In this document: one piece after another, positions 50,556 through 60,016 of the stretch | Numbering within the stretch: position 1 is the first letter of the stretch | Layout: each line of letters starts with the position of its first letter | Assembly (NCBI RefSeq): GCF_002879855.1 | Contig: NZ_PNYB01000002.1 | Span: 62,001 to 126,000, forward strand | Source of the DNA: Trinickia soli | GTDB lineage: Bacteria > Pseudomonadota > Gammaproteobacteria > Burkholderiales > Burkholderiaceae | Reading direction: 5' to 3' | DNA length: 64,000 bases | Notes under the pieces: generated by a model | What the model was told of the DNA's origin: nothing | The model's database searches: none | What the model saw: the letters and a program-made list of their open reading frames with translations, nothing else | Program-made: the position numbers and the translations under genes

Positions 50556-51365
50556 TCAGCGCGACCGCGCGCGCTCGACGAGCCGCGTCGCGATGAACCG
50601 ATGCTCGGCGCTGAACAGCCTGCGGTACGTCAGCAGCACCGCGCCCACGGTGCCGAGCGCCGACGCCGCCGCGATCAGAAACATGATGACGATCTGATAG
50701 CGAACCGCCTGCAGCGGCGATTGGCCGGCCAGCACCTGGCCTGTCATCATGCCGGGCAGGCTGACCACGCCGACGACCGCCATCTGATTGAGCGTCGGGA
50801 TCATTCCGGCTCGGGCGGCTTGACGGGCCGGGCCACGCGCGGCCTCCCAACGCGTCGCGCCAAGGGCCAGCGCCATTTCGACCCGATCGCGTCGCGCCGT
50901 CAATTCTTCGGTCATTCGCTCGATGGCAAGCGAGACGCCTGTCAACGTATTGCCCAGAATCATGCCGAGAATCGGAATCGCATATTGCGGCGCGTACCAA
51001 GGATGAATGCGCATGACGGCGAACAAGCCGACCGCCGCCACGAGCCAGGCGCTGATCCAGATCGATACGAGGCTGTCGAGCCGCTGGCCGGCGTACGTGT
51101 GCGCACCGCGCGAAGCGCCGGCGAAGCCGGCGATGACTGTCATCAAGGCCATCAGCGGCAATACCACGTACCAGCGATCGACTGAAAAGACCCAGCCGAG
51201 CACGTAGCCGATCGCGAGCAACTGCACGACGGTGCGCACGGCGGCCAACGCCAGTTGGCGTCCGAGCCCGAGGGATAGCGCAACCGAAAGTGCGCCGTTG
51301 ACGATCACGAGCAGCGCCGCGATGCCGACATCGACGAGACTGAGATTGTGCAGACCGGGATTCAC
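50556..51365 (-). CDS. fetB: FetB-like ABC transporter permease
   Basis: A 269-residue membrane protein with about seven hydrophobic helices (IAALLVIVNGALSVALSLGLG, VVQLLAIGYVLGWVF, VVLPLMALMTVIAGF and others). It resembles the UPF0014/FetB (YbbM) family; with FetA it is proposed to export iron and protect against oxidative stress in E. coli. A GTG at 51365 overlaps the fetA stop by four bases, so the two are translationally coupled. The longer frame from 51497 lies inside fetA. Confidence 0.86.
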   Translation of the reverse strand: MNPGLHNLSLVDVGIAALLVIVNGALSVALSLGLGRQLALAAVRTVVQLLAIGYVLGWVFSVDRWYVVLPLMALMTVIAGFAGASRGAHTYAGQRLDSLVSIWISAWLVAAVGLFAVMRIHPWYAPQYAIPILGMILGNTLTGVSLAIERMTEELTARRDRVEMALALGATRWEAARGPARQAARAGMIPTLNQMAVVGVVSLPGMMTGQVLAGQSPLQAVRYQIVIMFLIAAASALGTVGAVLLTYRRLFSAEHRFIATRLVERARSR

Positions 51366-52054
51366 GCGGCGTCTCCCTCGGGCGCGGTGAGGCGACCGGC
51401 ACGCATCTGCAGGTGTCGTTGTCCGACACGGGCGGCTTGAGCAGGGTCGTGCGACACCCAGATGCTCGCCCGCCCTGAACGATCGGCTATGAACCAATCG
51501 TCGACGAGGGCTTCGATCGCGCGGACCGTGTCAGGGTCGAGCGAAGCCGTTGGCTCATCGAGCAGCAATACCTCGGGCGCAAGTTGGAGCACGCGAATGA
51601 GCGCGGTCACCTGGGCTTCGCCGCCCGAAAGGTCGCTCGCGCGCTTATCGAGGAAATGCTCGCCGCGCCCCGCCGCGCGAGCCAGCCGGGCCGCGCCGTC
51701 ACGATCGAAGCGCAGGTCTCGATAAGCGCGCAGCGAATACGGATAGCGCAGATTGTCTTCGACCGTTCCTTCGACGAGCGCGGGGCGCTGCCGCACGTAA
51801 GCCACGCTGCGTCGAAAGCGCGGAATCGCGCGTCGCTCGACGCTGCGCCCGTGCCATAGCAACTGGCCGCCGTCGAGCGGATCGAGCAGGGCAAGCGCAC
51901 GCAGCAAGACGCTTTTGCCGGAGCCGGATGGGCCCGTGATGACCACACGCTCGCTTGCAGCGAGCACAAAGTCGGTCTCGGCGAGCAGCGTCGCGGCTGT
52001 CCGCGGGTCGCGGCGCGCGAGGGCGCGCGCTTCGAGCAGGTTGGCAGCGATCAT
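51362..52054 (-). CDS. fetA: FetA-like ABC transporter ATP-binding protein
   Basis: The ATPase partner of FetB, 230 residues. Walker A is GPSGSGKSVLLRALALL, the signature region is LSGGEAQVTALIRVLQL, and Walker B is [12 protein letters not shown]. The H-loop histidine is in WVSHDPAQAARV. The gene starts 191 bases from the divergent AsmA gene, and that gap holds no gene. Two GTAAGC repeats at about 52103-52116 lie in that gap with no known meaning. Confidence 0.9.
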   Translation of the reverse strand: MIAANLLEARALARRDPRTAATLLAETDFVLAASERVVITGPSGSGKSVLLRALALLDPLDGGQLLWHGRSVERRAIPRFRRSVAYVRQRPALVEGTVEDNLRYPYSLRAYRDLRFDRDGAARLARAAGRGEHFLDKRASDLSGGEAQVTALIRVLQLAPEVLLLDEPTASLDPDTVRAIEALVDDWFIADRSGRASIWVSHDPAQAARVGQRHLQMRAGRLTAPEGDAA

Positions 52055-52245
52055 CGGATGGACGTTTTCGGCGAAACGCGTTCAAGCATGCTGGCAGGCA
52101 TGTAAGCAGGTAAGCGGTTACAACGTAGGCGCAGCTTGCGATGATAGGCGAAGCGCGCACGTCACGCGGCACATCCGCGGCACATCAATTGCTGCCCGGG
52201 ACAGGTATGGAGGCTCGGCATCGTTGCACGATACAGCGTCGCGCG

Positions 52246-54564
52246 ATGCCGCCCATGAACAATCATCCGACACTTCGCATGGCGCATCCTTCCACCGTCG
52301 CCCGCACGACGGGCAAAGTCCTGGCCTGGATTATCGTCATCGTGCTTGTGCTGTGCGCGGCGATAGCGGTGTTCGTTGTCACCTTCGATTGGAATCGGGC
52401 ACGGCCCTGGGTCGACGACAAGGTGTCCCAGGCCATTGGACGACCGTTCGTCATCCATGGCGATCTGCGCGTCGGCTGGCAGCGCCCCGTGAGCGAGCAT
52501 GGCTGGCGTGCCTGGGTGCCCTGGCCTCGGTTCTCGGCTGGCAACGTGACGGTCGGCAATCCTGCGTGGGCTGCCTCGCAAACCTTCGCCAAGCTCGACA
52601 AAATCAGCTTCGATGTCGAAGTGTTGCCGTTGTTGGCGCGGACCATCTCGGTGCCGTCGATCGATCTCGTCAACCCGTCGATCGATCTCGAGCGGCTCAA
52701 GGATGGGCGAGACAACTGGACGTTCAACCTGCCGAAATCGAACGGCCCGTCGCGCTGGACGCTGCGCCTGGCCGATCTCGGTTTTGACAAAGGGCACGTT
52801 GCGCTGTCCGACGAGGTCAAGCAGGTCGCGTTGAACGTCGACGTCGATACGCTGGGCCATCCGCTTCCCATAGGCGACGTCATGAAGCAGCAAGAGGCGG
52901 TCTCGCATGGCGCCGCTGCGCAGGTCGTCGGCCGGGGCGGCGCGCGAAAGCTGGCGTCGCAAGCGAAGACAGCTTTGGGGGCGCAGGAAGCCTCAGCGGA
53001 AATGGCGGCGTCGAGCCCGTCGGCCGCTTCGCCGGCGCACGCCGCCTCGGGAACGGTACCATCGCAAAGCACGGCGTCGGCGGCGTCCGCCGCGTCGTCT
53101 ACCGCCGCCCATCGTGACGGATCGCTCGTCTACTCGCTCGCGTGGCAGGCGAAAGGCAGCTACCGGAAGACCGACATCTCGGGTACGGGCAAGCTGGGCA
53201 GCGTTCTGGCGCTGCGCGACGCCAATCGTCCGTTCCCGCTGCAAGCCGACGTCAAAGTGGGCGATACGCGGCTTGCGCTCGTCGGCACATTGACCGACCC
53301 GGCCCATCTCTCCGCGCTCGATCTGCGGCTTTGGTTGCAGGGCCAGGATCTGTCGCATCTGTATTCGATTCTTGGCGTAACGCTGCCGCAAACGCCGCCT
53401 TACGCCACCGACGGCCGCCTCATCGGACAGTTGAACCCGGGAGCGAATGTCTTCACGTACAAGGACTTTACGGGGCGCGTCGGGGGCAGCGATCTGGAAG
53501 GGACGTTGACTTATCGATCGCGCGAGCCCCGACCTGCGTTGACGGGGCATGTGTCGTCGAATGTGCTGCGGTTTTCCGATCTTGCGCCGATCGTCGGCGC
53601 CGATTCGAACGCGAACAAGGCGCGGCGCGGCGCGGCCGTCGCGCAGCCGGGCAACCGTGCATTGCCTGTCGAGCCATTTCACACCGATCGCTGGAAGGCG
53701 ATGGATGCCGACGTCACGTTCAAAGGGCGGCGTATTCTCAAAGATCCGGCGCTACCGATCACCGACGTCGATACGCACGTGATCATGAAAGACGGCGTGT
53801 TGACGTTCGATCCGTTGAACTTCGGCGTGGCGGGCGGCACATTGTCTTCGAACTTCTACCTCGACGGTGCAGCGGCGCCTTTGAAGGCGCGGATGAAATT
53901 GTCGGCGCGTCATTTGAGACTTAAGCAGTTGTTTCCGACGCAAAAGACGATGCAGTCGGCGCTGGGCGAAGTCAACGGCGACGCGAGCCTCTCGGCGACG
54001 GGCAATTCGCCGGCCGCATTGGGCGCGACGCTCGACGGCGAGGCCAAGCTGCTGATCACTCAAGGCAAGGTGAGCTTGCTGCTCATGGAAGCCGCGGGCT
54101 TGAACGTGGCGAACGTCGTGTACGAAAAGCTGTTCGGCACGCGCGACATCGATATCAATTGCATGGCGGCCGATTTCGCGGCTCAGGACGGGGTGCTCGA
54201 CACGCGCACGTTCGCACTCGATACGGCCGACGCCGTCATCGGCATGGACGGGAAGATCAATCTGCGCGACGAGACGATGAATTTGACGATCCATCCTCAC
54301 ACGAAAGGTTTTCGCATCATCACCCTGCGCTCGCCGTTGTACGTCAAAGGTACGTTCAAGCATCCCGACGTCGGCGTGAGCAAGACGGCAATCGCGCTGC
54401 GCGCTGGCGCGGCAGTGGGCCTCGGGCTGCTGAACCCGTTGGCGGCGTTGATTCCACTGATCTCGCCGAGCCATACGAAGCCCACCCCGTGCGACGCGCT
54501 GTTGGCACAAATGCGCACGGCGCCGCGCGCGCCGCCGCCGGGCGTGCATGCTGCCGCGCATTGA
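52246..54564 (+). CDS. AsmA-family protein (outer-membrane lipid homeostasis)
   Basis: A 772-residue AsmA-like protein with an N-terminal anchor (about 27-46, AWIIVIVLVLCAAIAVFVV), the conserved FDWNRARPWVDDKVS and GRPFVIHGDLRV segments, and a long beta-rich periplasmic region. The central part holds an Ala/Ser-rich linker (about 240-290). The C-terminal part has the AsmA_2 domain with KPTPCDALL at the end. AsmA-type proteins are now thought to carry phospholipids between membranes. Three in-frame ATGs (52246, 52255, 52279) are possible starts; none has a good ribosome site. Confidence 0.85.
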   Translation: MPPMNNHPTLRMAHPSTVARTTGKVLAWIIVIVLVLCAAIAVFVVTFDWNRARPWVDDKVSQAIGRPFVIHGDLRVGWQRPVSEHGWRAWVPWPRFSAGNVTVGNPAWAASQTFAKLDKISFDVEVLPLLARTISVPSIDLVNPSIDLERLKDGRDNWTFNLPKSNGPSRWTLRLADLGFDKGHVALSDEVKQVALNVDVDTLGHPLPIGDVMKQQEAVSHGAAAQVVGRGGARKLASQAKTALGAQEASAEMAASSPSAASPAHAASGTVPSQSTASAASAASSTAAHRDGSLVYSLAWQAKGSYRKTDISGTGKLGSVLALRDANRPFPLQADVKVGDTRLALVGTLTDPAHLSALDLRLWLQGQDLSHLYSILGVTLPQTPPYATDGRLIGQLNPGANVFTYKDFTGRVGGSDLEGTLTYRSREPRPALTGHVSSNVLRFSDLAPIVGADSNANKARRGAAVAQPGNRALPVEPFHTDRWKAMDADVTFKGRRILKDPALPITDVDTHVIMKDGVLTFDPLNFGVAGGTLSSNFYLDGAAAPLKARMKLSARHLRLKQLFPTQKTMQSALGEVNGDASLSATGNSPAALGATLDGEAKLLITQGKVSLLLMEAAGLNVANVVYEKLFGTRDIDINCMAADFAAQDGVLDTRTFALDTADAVIGMDGKINLRDETMNLTIHPHTKGFRIITLRSPLYVKGTFKHPDVGVSKTAIALRAGAAVGLGLLNPLAALIPLISPSHTKPTPCDALLAQMRTAPRAPPPGVHAAAH

Positions 54565-54643
54565 CGCGGCTGCCCGCGGCTCGCGCTGCGCGCGAGGGCT
54601 CGGTCGCGCGTTCGTGCGTGGGCCGGTGAGAACGGCAAAACCT

Positions 54644-54652
54644 TGCTAAAAT
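54644..54652 (+). promoter_or_regulatory. Extended -10 element for ybiT
   Basis: TGCTAAAAT is an extended -10 (TGnTAAAAT) 39 bases before the ybiT GTG. Transcription would start near 54659. No -35 is needed for extended -10 promoters, and none is seen. The 127-base gap after the AsmA gene has no other feature. Confidence 0.45.
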
Positions 54653-54691
54653 ACTGGGTTTTTCGCCGATCACCACTCAAAGGGACGCGCC

Positions 54692-56284
54692 GTGCTGTCT
54701 ACCGCCAATATCACCATGCAATTCGGGCCGAAGCCCTTGTTCGAGAATATCTCGGTCAAGTTCGGCGAAGGTAACCGCTACGGTCTCATCGGCGCGAACG
54801 GCTGCGGCAAGTCGACGTTCATGAAGATCCTCGGCGGCGATCTCGAGCAGAGTTCGGGCACGGTCATGCTCGAGCCGAACATTCGCCTCGGCAAGCTGCG
54901 CCAGGATCAGTTCGCCTACGAAGACAAGCGCGTTCTCGACGTCGTCATGATGGGCCACACGGAAATGTGGGCCGCGATGACGGAGCGCGATGCGATTTAC
55001 GCGAACCCCGAGGCGACCGACGACGACTACATGCACGCGGCCGAACTCGAGGCCCGGTTCGCCGAATACGGCGGCTACACGGCCGAGGCGCGCGCGGGCG
55101 AACTGCTGCTCGGCATCGGTATCGCAATCGAGGATCACAACGGGCCCATGAGCAATGTCGCGCCGGGCTGGAAGCTGCGCGTGCTGCTCGCGCAGGCGTT
55201 GTTCTCGAATCCCGATGTGCTGTTGCTCGACGAACCGACGAACAACCTCGACATCAACTCGATCCGCTGGCTGGAGAATATCCTCAACGAGTACAACTCG
55301 ACGATGATCATCATCTCCCACGATCGACACTTCCTGAACCAGGTCTGCACGCACATGGCGGACATGGATTACGGCACGTTGAAGATCTATCCGGGCAACT
55401 ACGACGACTACATGCTCGCCTCGACGCAGGCGCGCGAGCGCCAGGCGGCCGCCAACGCGAAGGCGAAGGAGCGCATCTCCGATCTGCAGGACTTCGTGCG
55501 CCGCTTCTCGGCGAACAAGTCGAAGGCCCGTCAGGCCACGAGCCGCCTGAAGCAGATCGACAAGATCAAGATCGAGGAATTCAAGCCGTCGTCGCGTCAG
55601 AACCCGTTCATTCGTTTCGAGTACGAGAAGAAGCTGCACAACATTGCGGTGGTGGCCGAGCGCATCACGAAGCGCTACGAGCGCACGATCTTCGAAAACT
55701 TCGATTTGAGCGTACAGCCGGGCGAGCGCATTGCGATCATCGGCGAGAACGGGGCCGGTAAAACGACGTTGCTGCGCGCGTTGTACGGCAACCTGGCGCT
55801 TGATGGCGGGTCGATCAAGTGGGCCGAGAACGCGAACGTCGGCTATATGCCGCAGGACACGTACGAGGAATTTCCCGACGACGTGACGCTGACGGATTGG
55901 ATCGACAGGTATCGCAAGGAAGGCGACGACGACCAGATGGTGCGTGGCACGCTGGGCCGTTTGCTGTTCAACGCCGACGACATCAGGAAATCCGTCAAGG
56001 TGCTTTCGGGTGGCGAGAAGGGCCGCATGATCTGGGGCAAGCTCATGCTGGGCCGCCACAACGTGCTGCTGATGGACGAGCCGACGAACCACATGGACAT
56101 GGAGTCGATCGAGTCGCTGCAAATCGCGCTCGAAAAGTACGACGGCACGCTGATCTTCGTTTCGCACGATCGCGAATTCGTGAGCGGTCTGGCCAACCGC
56201 ATCATCGAGGTGCGCACGGACGGCACGCTGTACGACTTCGGTGGCAATTACGAAGAGTTTCTTGCCAGTCAAGGCGTGCAGTAA
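54692..56284 (+). CDS. ybiT: ABC-F translation factor YbiT
   Basis: A 530-residue ABC-F protein with two nucleotide-binding domains and no membrane part; this family acts on ribosomes. Walker A motifs are [16 protein letters not shown] and [14 protein letters not shown]. The signature regions are [17 protein letters not shown] (the relaxed form usual in ABC-F) and [15 protein letters not shown]. Walker B motifs are [12 protein letters not shown] and [12 protein letters not shown]. The P-site tRNA-interaction linker ([20 protein letters not shown]) is intact. The sequence matches YbiT more closely than EttA or Uup. Start GTG at 54692. Confidence 0.94.
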   Translation: MLSTANITMQFGPKPLFENISVKFGEGNRYGLIGANGCGKSTFMKILGGDLEQSSGTVMLEPNIRLGKLRQDQFAYEDKRVLDVVMMGHTEMWAAMTERDAIYANPEATDDDYMHAAELEARFAEYGGYTAEARAGELLLGIGIAIEDHNGPMSNVAPGWKLRVLLAQALFSNPDVLLLDEPTNNLDINSIRWLENILNEYNSTMIIISHDRHFLNQVCTHMADMDYGTLKIYPGNYDDYMLASTQARERQAAANAKAKERISDLQDFVRRFSANKSKARQATSRLKQIDKIKIEEFKPSSRQNPFIRFEYEKKLHNIAVVAERITKRYERTIFENFDLSVQPGERIAIIGENGAGKTTLLRALYGNLALDGGSIKWAENANVGYMPQDTYEEFPDDVTLTDWIDRYRKEGDDDQMVRGTLGRLLFNADDIRKSVKVLSGGEKGRMIWGKLMLGRHNVLLMDEPTNHMDMESIESLQIALEKYDGTLIFVSHDREFVSGLANRIIEVRTDGTLYDFGGNYEEFLASQGVQ

Positions 56285-56651
56285 AGCGTCGTTATCGACG
56301 ATCGACGGTGTTCTGAGGCGCGCGCGCGGTTATTCAGATCGCGCACGCCTCGAAAGTCTTCTTTCATGCGCGGGAAGTTGCGGAACACTTCGCATTGTGC
56401 TTCCCGGTGTTCCTGAACGACATTTCGACGATGTAATGGCGCTGCGTGATCTACCCGAACGCGGTACGTCGAGCATTCCAAATAATGGGCACAATCCGGA
56501 AATCTCGGTCCATGCCAACGGGGTCCGAGAATACAATGCGTGGACTGATGAAATTGGTCAATCAGTCGGGCTATGCCGCCGAAAGGTAGCGAGGAGCAAG
56601 CAAGTGAATACTATCGATAATGACGGCTCTTGAACGAGTGAGTTCACCGAT
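56285..56651. other. 367-base region upstream of the deaminase gene
   Basis: No confident gene. A frame is open from 56241 to 56633, but its product matches nothing recognisable and its start lies inside ybiT. The 3' part is AT-richer. At 56604 a GTG with a strong Shine-Dalgarno (GAGGAG at 56591) opens a 9-codon frame that stops at 56633; this is in the same frame as the deaminase gene. A TACAAT at 56532-56537 could be a -10 but has no -35. The region may hold remains of the transfer event. Confidence 0.5.
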
Positions 56652-58232
56652 ATGCTCCACACTTCACCAGAAAAGAAGACTCAGGAGGGAACACCAAAGC
56701 AAAGTTCGCCGAATAACATTCAGAGGCAGTTTAACGCCACCCACCAGCCATCCACCAGCAGCGGCGAGGGGCCCGATTTTAGAGGTCGCGCGCAATCTGA
56801 GACGGGAAGGAGGATGGACCAGGGAAGGAATAGGTACCCTGTCCGCGAACTTGCTGCATCGAATCTGGGCAATCCGTTGCTCCAGGCGCGGAGCGACACT
56901 GATGTGAACAACCCGCCGGTCAGCGCAGCGGGGGCCAACGCGACGCCACGGCAATCACCGCACGGGAGTCGTTGGAGACTCGCCGCGGTGCAGCAAGAGG
57001 TTCGAAACGAACCGGCCCGTCGCCAAGGGAGTTCCAATGACGCTCGCGGGAGATCGTTCACGCTGCCCGAAAAAGATCTGAGGAACGATCGGAACACAGG
57101 CCAGGAGCCAACGTGGTACATGCAGCCGGGCAGCCCGCCGTCGGGGCGCAGCACGCCGGGCAGCCAGCGATCTGGGCGCAGCACGCCGGACGGCCAGCGA
57201 TCGGGACGAAGCACGCCGGGGAGTAATGGGTGGCAGGGCTATGAGCGCTTCCACCAGGAATTGCTGGAGGAACTTGAACGCTCGACCCGCGCTCGGTGGG
57301 AGGACCACGTGGAGCAACTCTATGTGATTCCCGCCGAACAAGAGATGCCTGCCTGGGATAATCCACAGCACCTGAGTTTGGAAATGATTTTGGGCAGGCG
57401 CATTGCAAAACTTGTCCTTAATAAACCTCCTGATGGGATAGACGTGCAAGACTGGAGGCCAAAACTTGTCGAAGTGCAGGTTTTGATGATTCCAGAGAAA
57501 AAGGTGATGTTGCTGTCGTCGAACAGCAGGTCGAAATACCTCAAGAGGCAGCTGTTGAGCGTGTATTCGAGTGTGGCTGCTTTGCGTAAGCGAGTGTGGG
57601 GATTAATAAAGGATCATCCCTTGCTCAAAATACTCCCTCTTCCCAAGGGCGCCTCCAAGAAAATCAACGCGAATAAAGAGCTCAGGCAGGCGATCGGAAT
57701 CTTATCTGGCCTCGAAAGCGAGGGATGGGACCTGCGAATTATTGATAATCCAGATGGCCGTCATGCCGAACAGCATCTTATCGAGTACGCTCAAAAGCAT
57801 TATGCGGACAAGATCGTGGATCCACCGGTCGGAACAAGGCCCCCTTGCTACCTGTGCGCGGTATTTATGAACGAGCGCGGCGTCTTCCGTCACTACCAAA
57901 ACGTCGAAGGGGAAGGGAACAGGGTGCCGGTCGGTAATCTTTATACAAAGAACTATAGCGGCATGCTCGAGCGGCTGACGAAACTCGGTTATGGCGTTGA
58001 CCCACTACCGATACCGGACGGGATGACGGATGAGGCTCGCACGGAACTCGTCGCCAGCATCGCTCAGGGTGTGGCGGCAATCTATCAACACGTCGTATCT
58101 GTCAAGAGCAAGGGGGATCCGCCTCGCACGCCGCCGGAGCTGGATCTCCACACTCCGGACCTCAATGAGGCAATCGAGAAAGCAGTAAACGAAGACGCGC
58201 AGCGGCCAGGGACATCAATGCAGCGATGGTAG
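56652..58232 (+). CDS. Putative deaminase-fold effector/toxin
   Basis: A 526-residue protein unlike its neighbours in GC (roughly 50% by eye against over 60%). Residues 1-195 are Ser/Pro/Gln/Arg-rich and predicted disordered, including three tandem copies of SGRSTPxxxx at 164-193. Residues about 196-340 are helical, with a likely strand pair VEVQVLMI and KVMLLSS near 273-289. The C-terminal part has the zinc site of the cytidine-deaminase fold: His371-Ala-Glu373, then Pro398-Cys399-x-x-Cys402, with GTRPPCYLC and FRHYQ following. This combination resembles bacterial toxin/effector deaminases (for example the XOO_2897-type or BURPS668_1122-type families). No signal peptide, secretion domain or immunity gene is seen. 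The start at 56652 lacks a Shine-Dalgarno. Confidence 0.72.
   Translation: MLHTSPEKKTQEGTPKQSSPNNIQRQFNATHQPSTSSGEGPDFRGRAQSETGRRMDQGRNRYPVRELAASNLGNPLLQARSDTDVNNPPVSAAGANATPRQSPHGSRWRLAAVQQEVRNEPARRQGSSNDARGRSFTLPEKDLRNDRNTGQEPTWYMQPGSPPSGRSTPGSQRSGRSTPDGQRSGRSTPGSNGWQGYERFHQELLEELERSTRARWEDHVEQLYVIPAEQEMPAWDNPQHLSLEMILGRRIAKLVLNKPPDGIDVQDWRPKLVEVQVLMIPEKKVMLLSSNSRSKYLKRQLLSVYSSVAALRKRVWGLIKDHPLLKILPLPKGASKKINANKELRQAIGILSGLESEGWDLRIIDNPDGRHAEQHLIEYAQKHYADKIVDPPVGTRPPCYLCAVFMNERGVFRHYQNVEGEGNRVPVGNLYTKNYSGMLERLTKLGYGVDPLPIPDGMTDEARTELVASIAQGVAAIYQHVVSVKSKGDPPRTPPELDLHTPDLNEAIEKAVNEDAQRPGTSMQRW
57141..57230 (+). repeat. Three tandem 30-base repeats within the effector gene
   Basis: Three head-to-tail 30-base units encode SGRSTPGSQR, SGRSTPDGQR and SGRSTPGSNG. 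They differ at the third codon positions and a few replacements. Such a Ser/Pro-rich repeat could vary in copy number by slippage and could act as a linker or be phosphorylated in a host (inference). Confidence 0.9.
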
Positions 58233-58319
58233 CCGCCACCGATCCCGACGCAAACGAGCGGCGGTCCGTGCCGCTGATGAGTAGAATGTGCGAGTCGAAA
58301 CCACCAGTTGGGCGCTCGC

Positions 58320-59750
58320 ATGAAGATCTACGATCATCTGTACATCGACGGCAAATGGCTCAAGCCTTCGGGCACGGGCACGATCGACGTGATCGATTCC
58401 GGTACCGAAGAAGTCATGGGCCGGATTCCAGAGGGGCTGGCCGCTGATGCCGAAGCGGCCGTCGAAGCTGCGAAGCTGGCGTTCGACGGCTGGGCGGCGA
58501 CGCCCGCATCGGTACGTGCCGACTATCTCGCAAAAATCGCCGCGAATCTGAAGGCGCGCACCGATGAACTTGCGGCCTCGATCTGCGGCGAAGTCGGCAT
58601 GCCGCTCAAGCTCGCGCGTGCGATCCAGGTCGGTAGCCCCGTCTACAACTGGAATGCCTATGCCAAGCTCGCGCGCGAGTTCGAATTCGAGGCGCGTGTC
58701 GGCAATTCGCTGGTGGTGCGGGAGCCGGTCGGTGTCGTAGCGGCGATTACGCCGTGGAACTACCCGCTCAATCAGATCACGCTGAAGGTTGCGCCGGCGC
58801 TCGCCGCCGGCTGCACGGTGGTGCTCAAGCCGTCAGAGGTCGCGCCGCTGAACGCATTTATGCTCGCGGAGGCGATTCACGAGGCCGGGCTGCCTGCCGG
58901 CGTATTCAATCTCGTCAGCGGCTATGGGCCTGTCGTCGGCGAGATGATCGCGAGTCATCCGTTTGTCGATATGGTGTCGTTCACGGGTTCGACGCGCGCC
59001 GGCAAACGCGTGGCCGAGCTCGCAGCGGCGAGCGTCAAGCGGGTGGCACTGGAGTTGGGCGGTAAGTCGGCGTCGGTCGTGCTCGACGATGCGGATTTTG
59101 CGACGGCGGTGAAGAGTACGGTTGGCGCTTGTTACCTGAACTCGGGGCAGACTTGCTCGGCGCACACGCGGCTTCTCGTGCCCGAATCGCGTTATGAGGA
59201 CGTACGCGAACTCGCGAAGGCGGCGGCCGAGGCTTATACGGTTGGCGATCCTCGTCACGACGGTACCCGGCTGGGGCCATTGGCGTCGTCGGCGCAATTG
59301 CAGCGCGTGCGCGATTACATCGAACGCGGCGTGGCCGAAGGGGCCGAACTCGTGACGGGCGGTGCGCAAATACCGGACGGTTTGACGAAGGGCTATTTCG
59401 TCAAGCCGACGGTTTTCGGTCGCGTCCATCCGAAGTCGACGATCGGTCAGGAAGAGATTTTCGGACCCGTGCTGTCGATTCTCACTTACGGGGACGAAGA
59501 GGAAGCGATCCGCATCGCCAACGATACGCCCTACGGCCTCGGCGGCGCCGTTTGGGCCGGCAGCGACGAACGTGCCGTTGCGGTCGCGCGGCGGATTCGG
59601 ACGGGGCAGATCGACATCAACGGCGGCGCCTGGAACATGGAGGCGCCATTCGGCGGCTTCAAACAGTCCGGCTACGGCCGCGAAAACGGCGTCTACGGGC
59701 TCGAAGAGTATCTCGAATACAAGTCGATGCAGTTCAAGGTGGCGAAGTAA
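58320..59750 (+). CDS. NAD(P)-dependent aldehyde dehydrogenase
   Basis: A 476-residue ALDH-superfamily enzyme. The catalytic cysteine is in [12 protein letters not shown], the general-base Glu in [15 protein letters not shown], and the cofactor region includes [12 protein letters not shown]. The motifs [30 protein letters not shown] and [20 protein letters not shown] are typical. The start is the ATG at 58320 without a clear ribosome site; an upstream TTG is unlikely. Substrate not determinable. The gene is on the core-genome side of the putative insertion boundary at about 58233-58319. Confidence 0.92.
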   Translation: MKIYDHLYIDGKWLKPSGTGTIDVIDSGTEEVMGRIPEGLAADAEAAVEAAKLAFDGWAATPASVRADYLAKIAANLKARTDELAASICGEVGMPLKLARAIQVGSPVYNWNAYAKLAREFEFEARVGNSLVVREPVGVVAAITPWNYPLNQITLKVAPALAAGCTVVLKPSEVAPLNAFMLAEAIHEAGLPAGVFNLVSGYGPVVGEMIASHPFVDMVSFTGSTRAGKRVAELAAASVKRVALELGGKSASVVLDDADFATAVKSTVGACYLNSGQTCSAHTRLLVPESRYEDVRELAKAAAEAYTVGDPRHDGTRLGPLASSAQLQRVRDYIERGVAEGAELVTGGAQIPDGLTKGYFVKPTVFGRVHPKSTIGQEEIFGPVLSILTYGDEEEAIRIANDTPYGLGGAVWAGSDERAVAVARRIRTGQIDINGGAWNMEAPFGGFKQSGYGRENGVYGLEEYLEYKSMQFKVAK

Positions 59751-60016
59751 GCGAGCCAGGCGGTGAGCGAACGCGCGTCTGGCATTTTTCGGAGAGGCTG
59801 GCGCGCGCTTCGATGGTCTGCATTGCATCGCCCGTGAGATCGATGATGCGTGGGGGTGGGGTGGCAGTGAGGAATCCGTCCTATTTTCCGTCGAATATCG
59901 TTTTTCCTTGATTTTGTACGCAAACATGCACGTCCGAACTTGGGAAGAGGGACGAGCGTGGCTGATCAAATATTGGCAAGAACGGGTTTTGAAAAGTGGC
60001 AGGAGAGGGCAGCGCC

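Noticed and set aside
56241-56633. 130-codon open frame before the effector gene
   Set aside because: It begins inside ybiT, resembles no protein, has no ribosome site at its start and probably reflects the lack of stops in GC-rich sequence.
56285-56651. hrpII/PIP-type promoter box upstream of the effector (TTCG-N16-TTCG)
   Set aside because: TTCGC occurs at 56389, but the second half-site is TTCC at 17 bases instead of TTCG at 16. No other pair fits, so type III co-regulation cannot be claimed from the promoter.
57141-57230. CRISPR-like array
   Set aside because: The three 30-base units are directly adjacent with no spacers and lie in a coding frame.
58233-58319. Immunity gene for the deaminase
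   Set aside because: Only 87 bases lie before the aldehyde dehydrogenase start and no ORF with a ribosome site is present.
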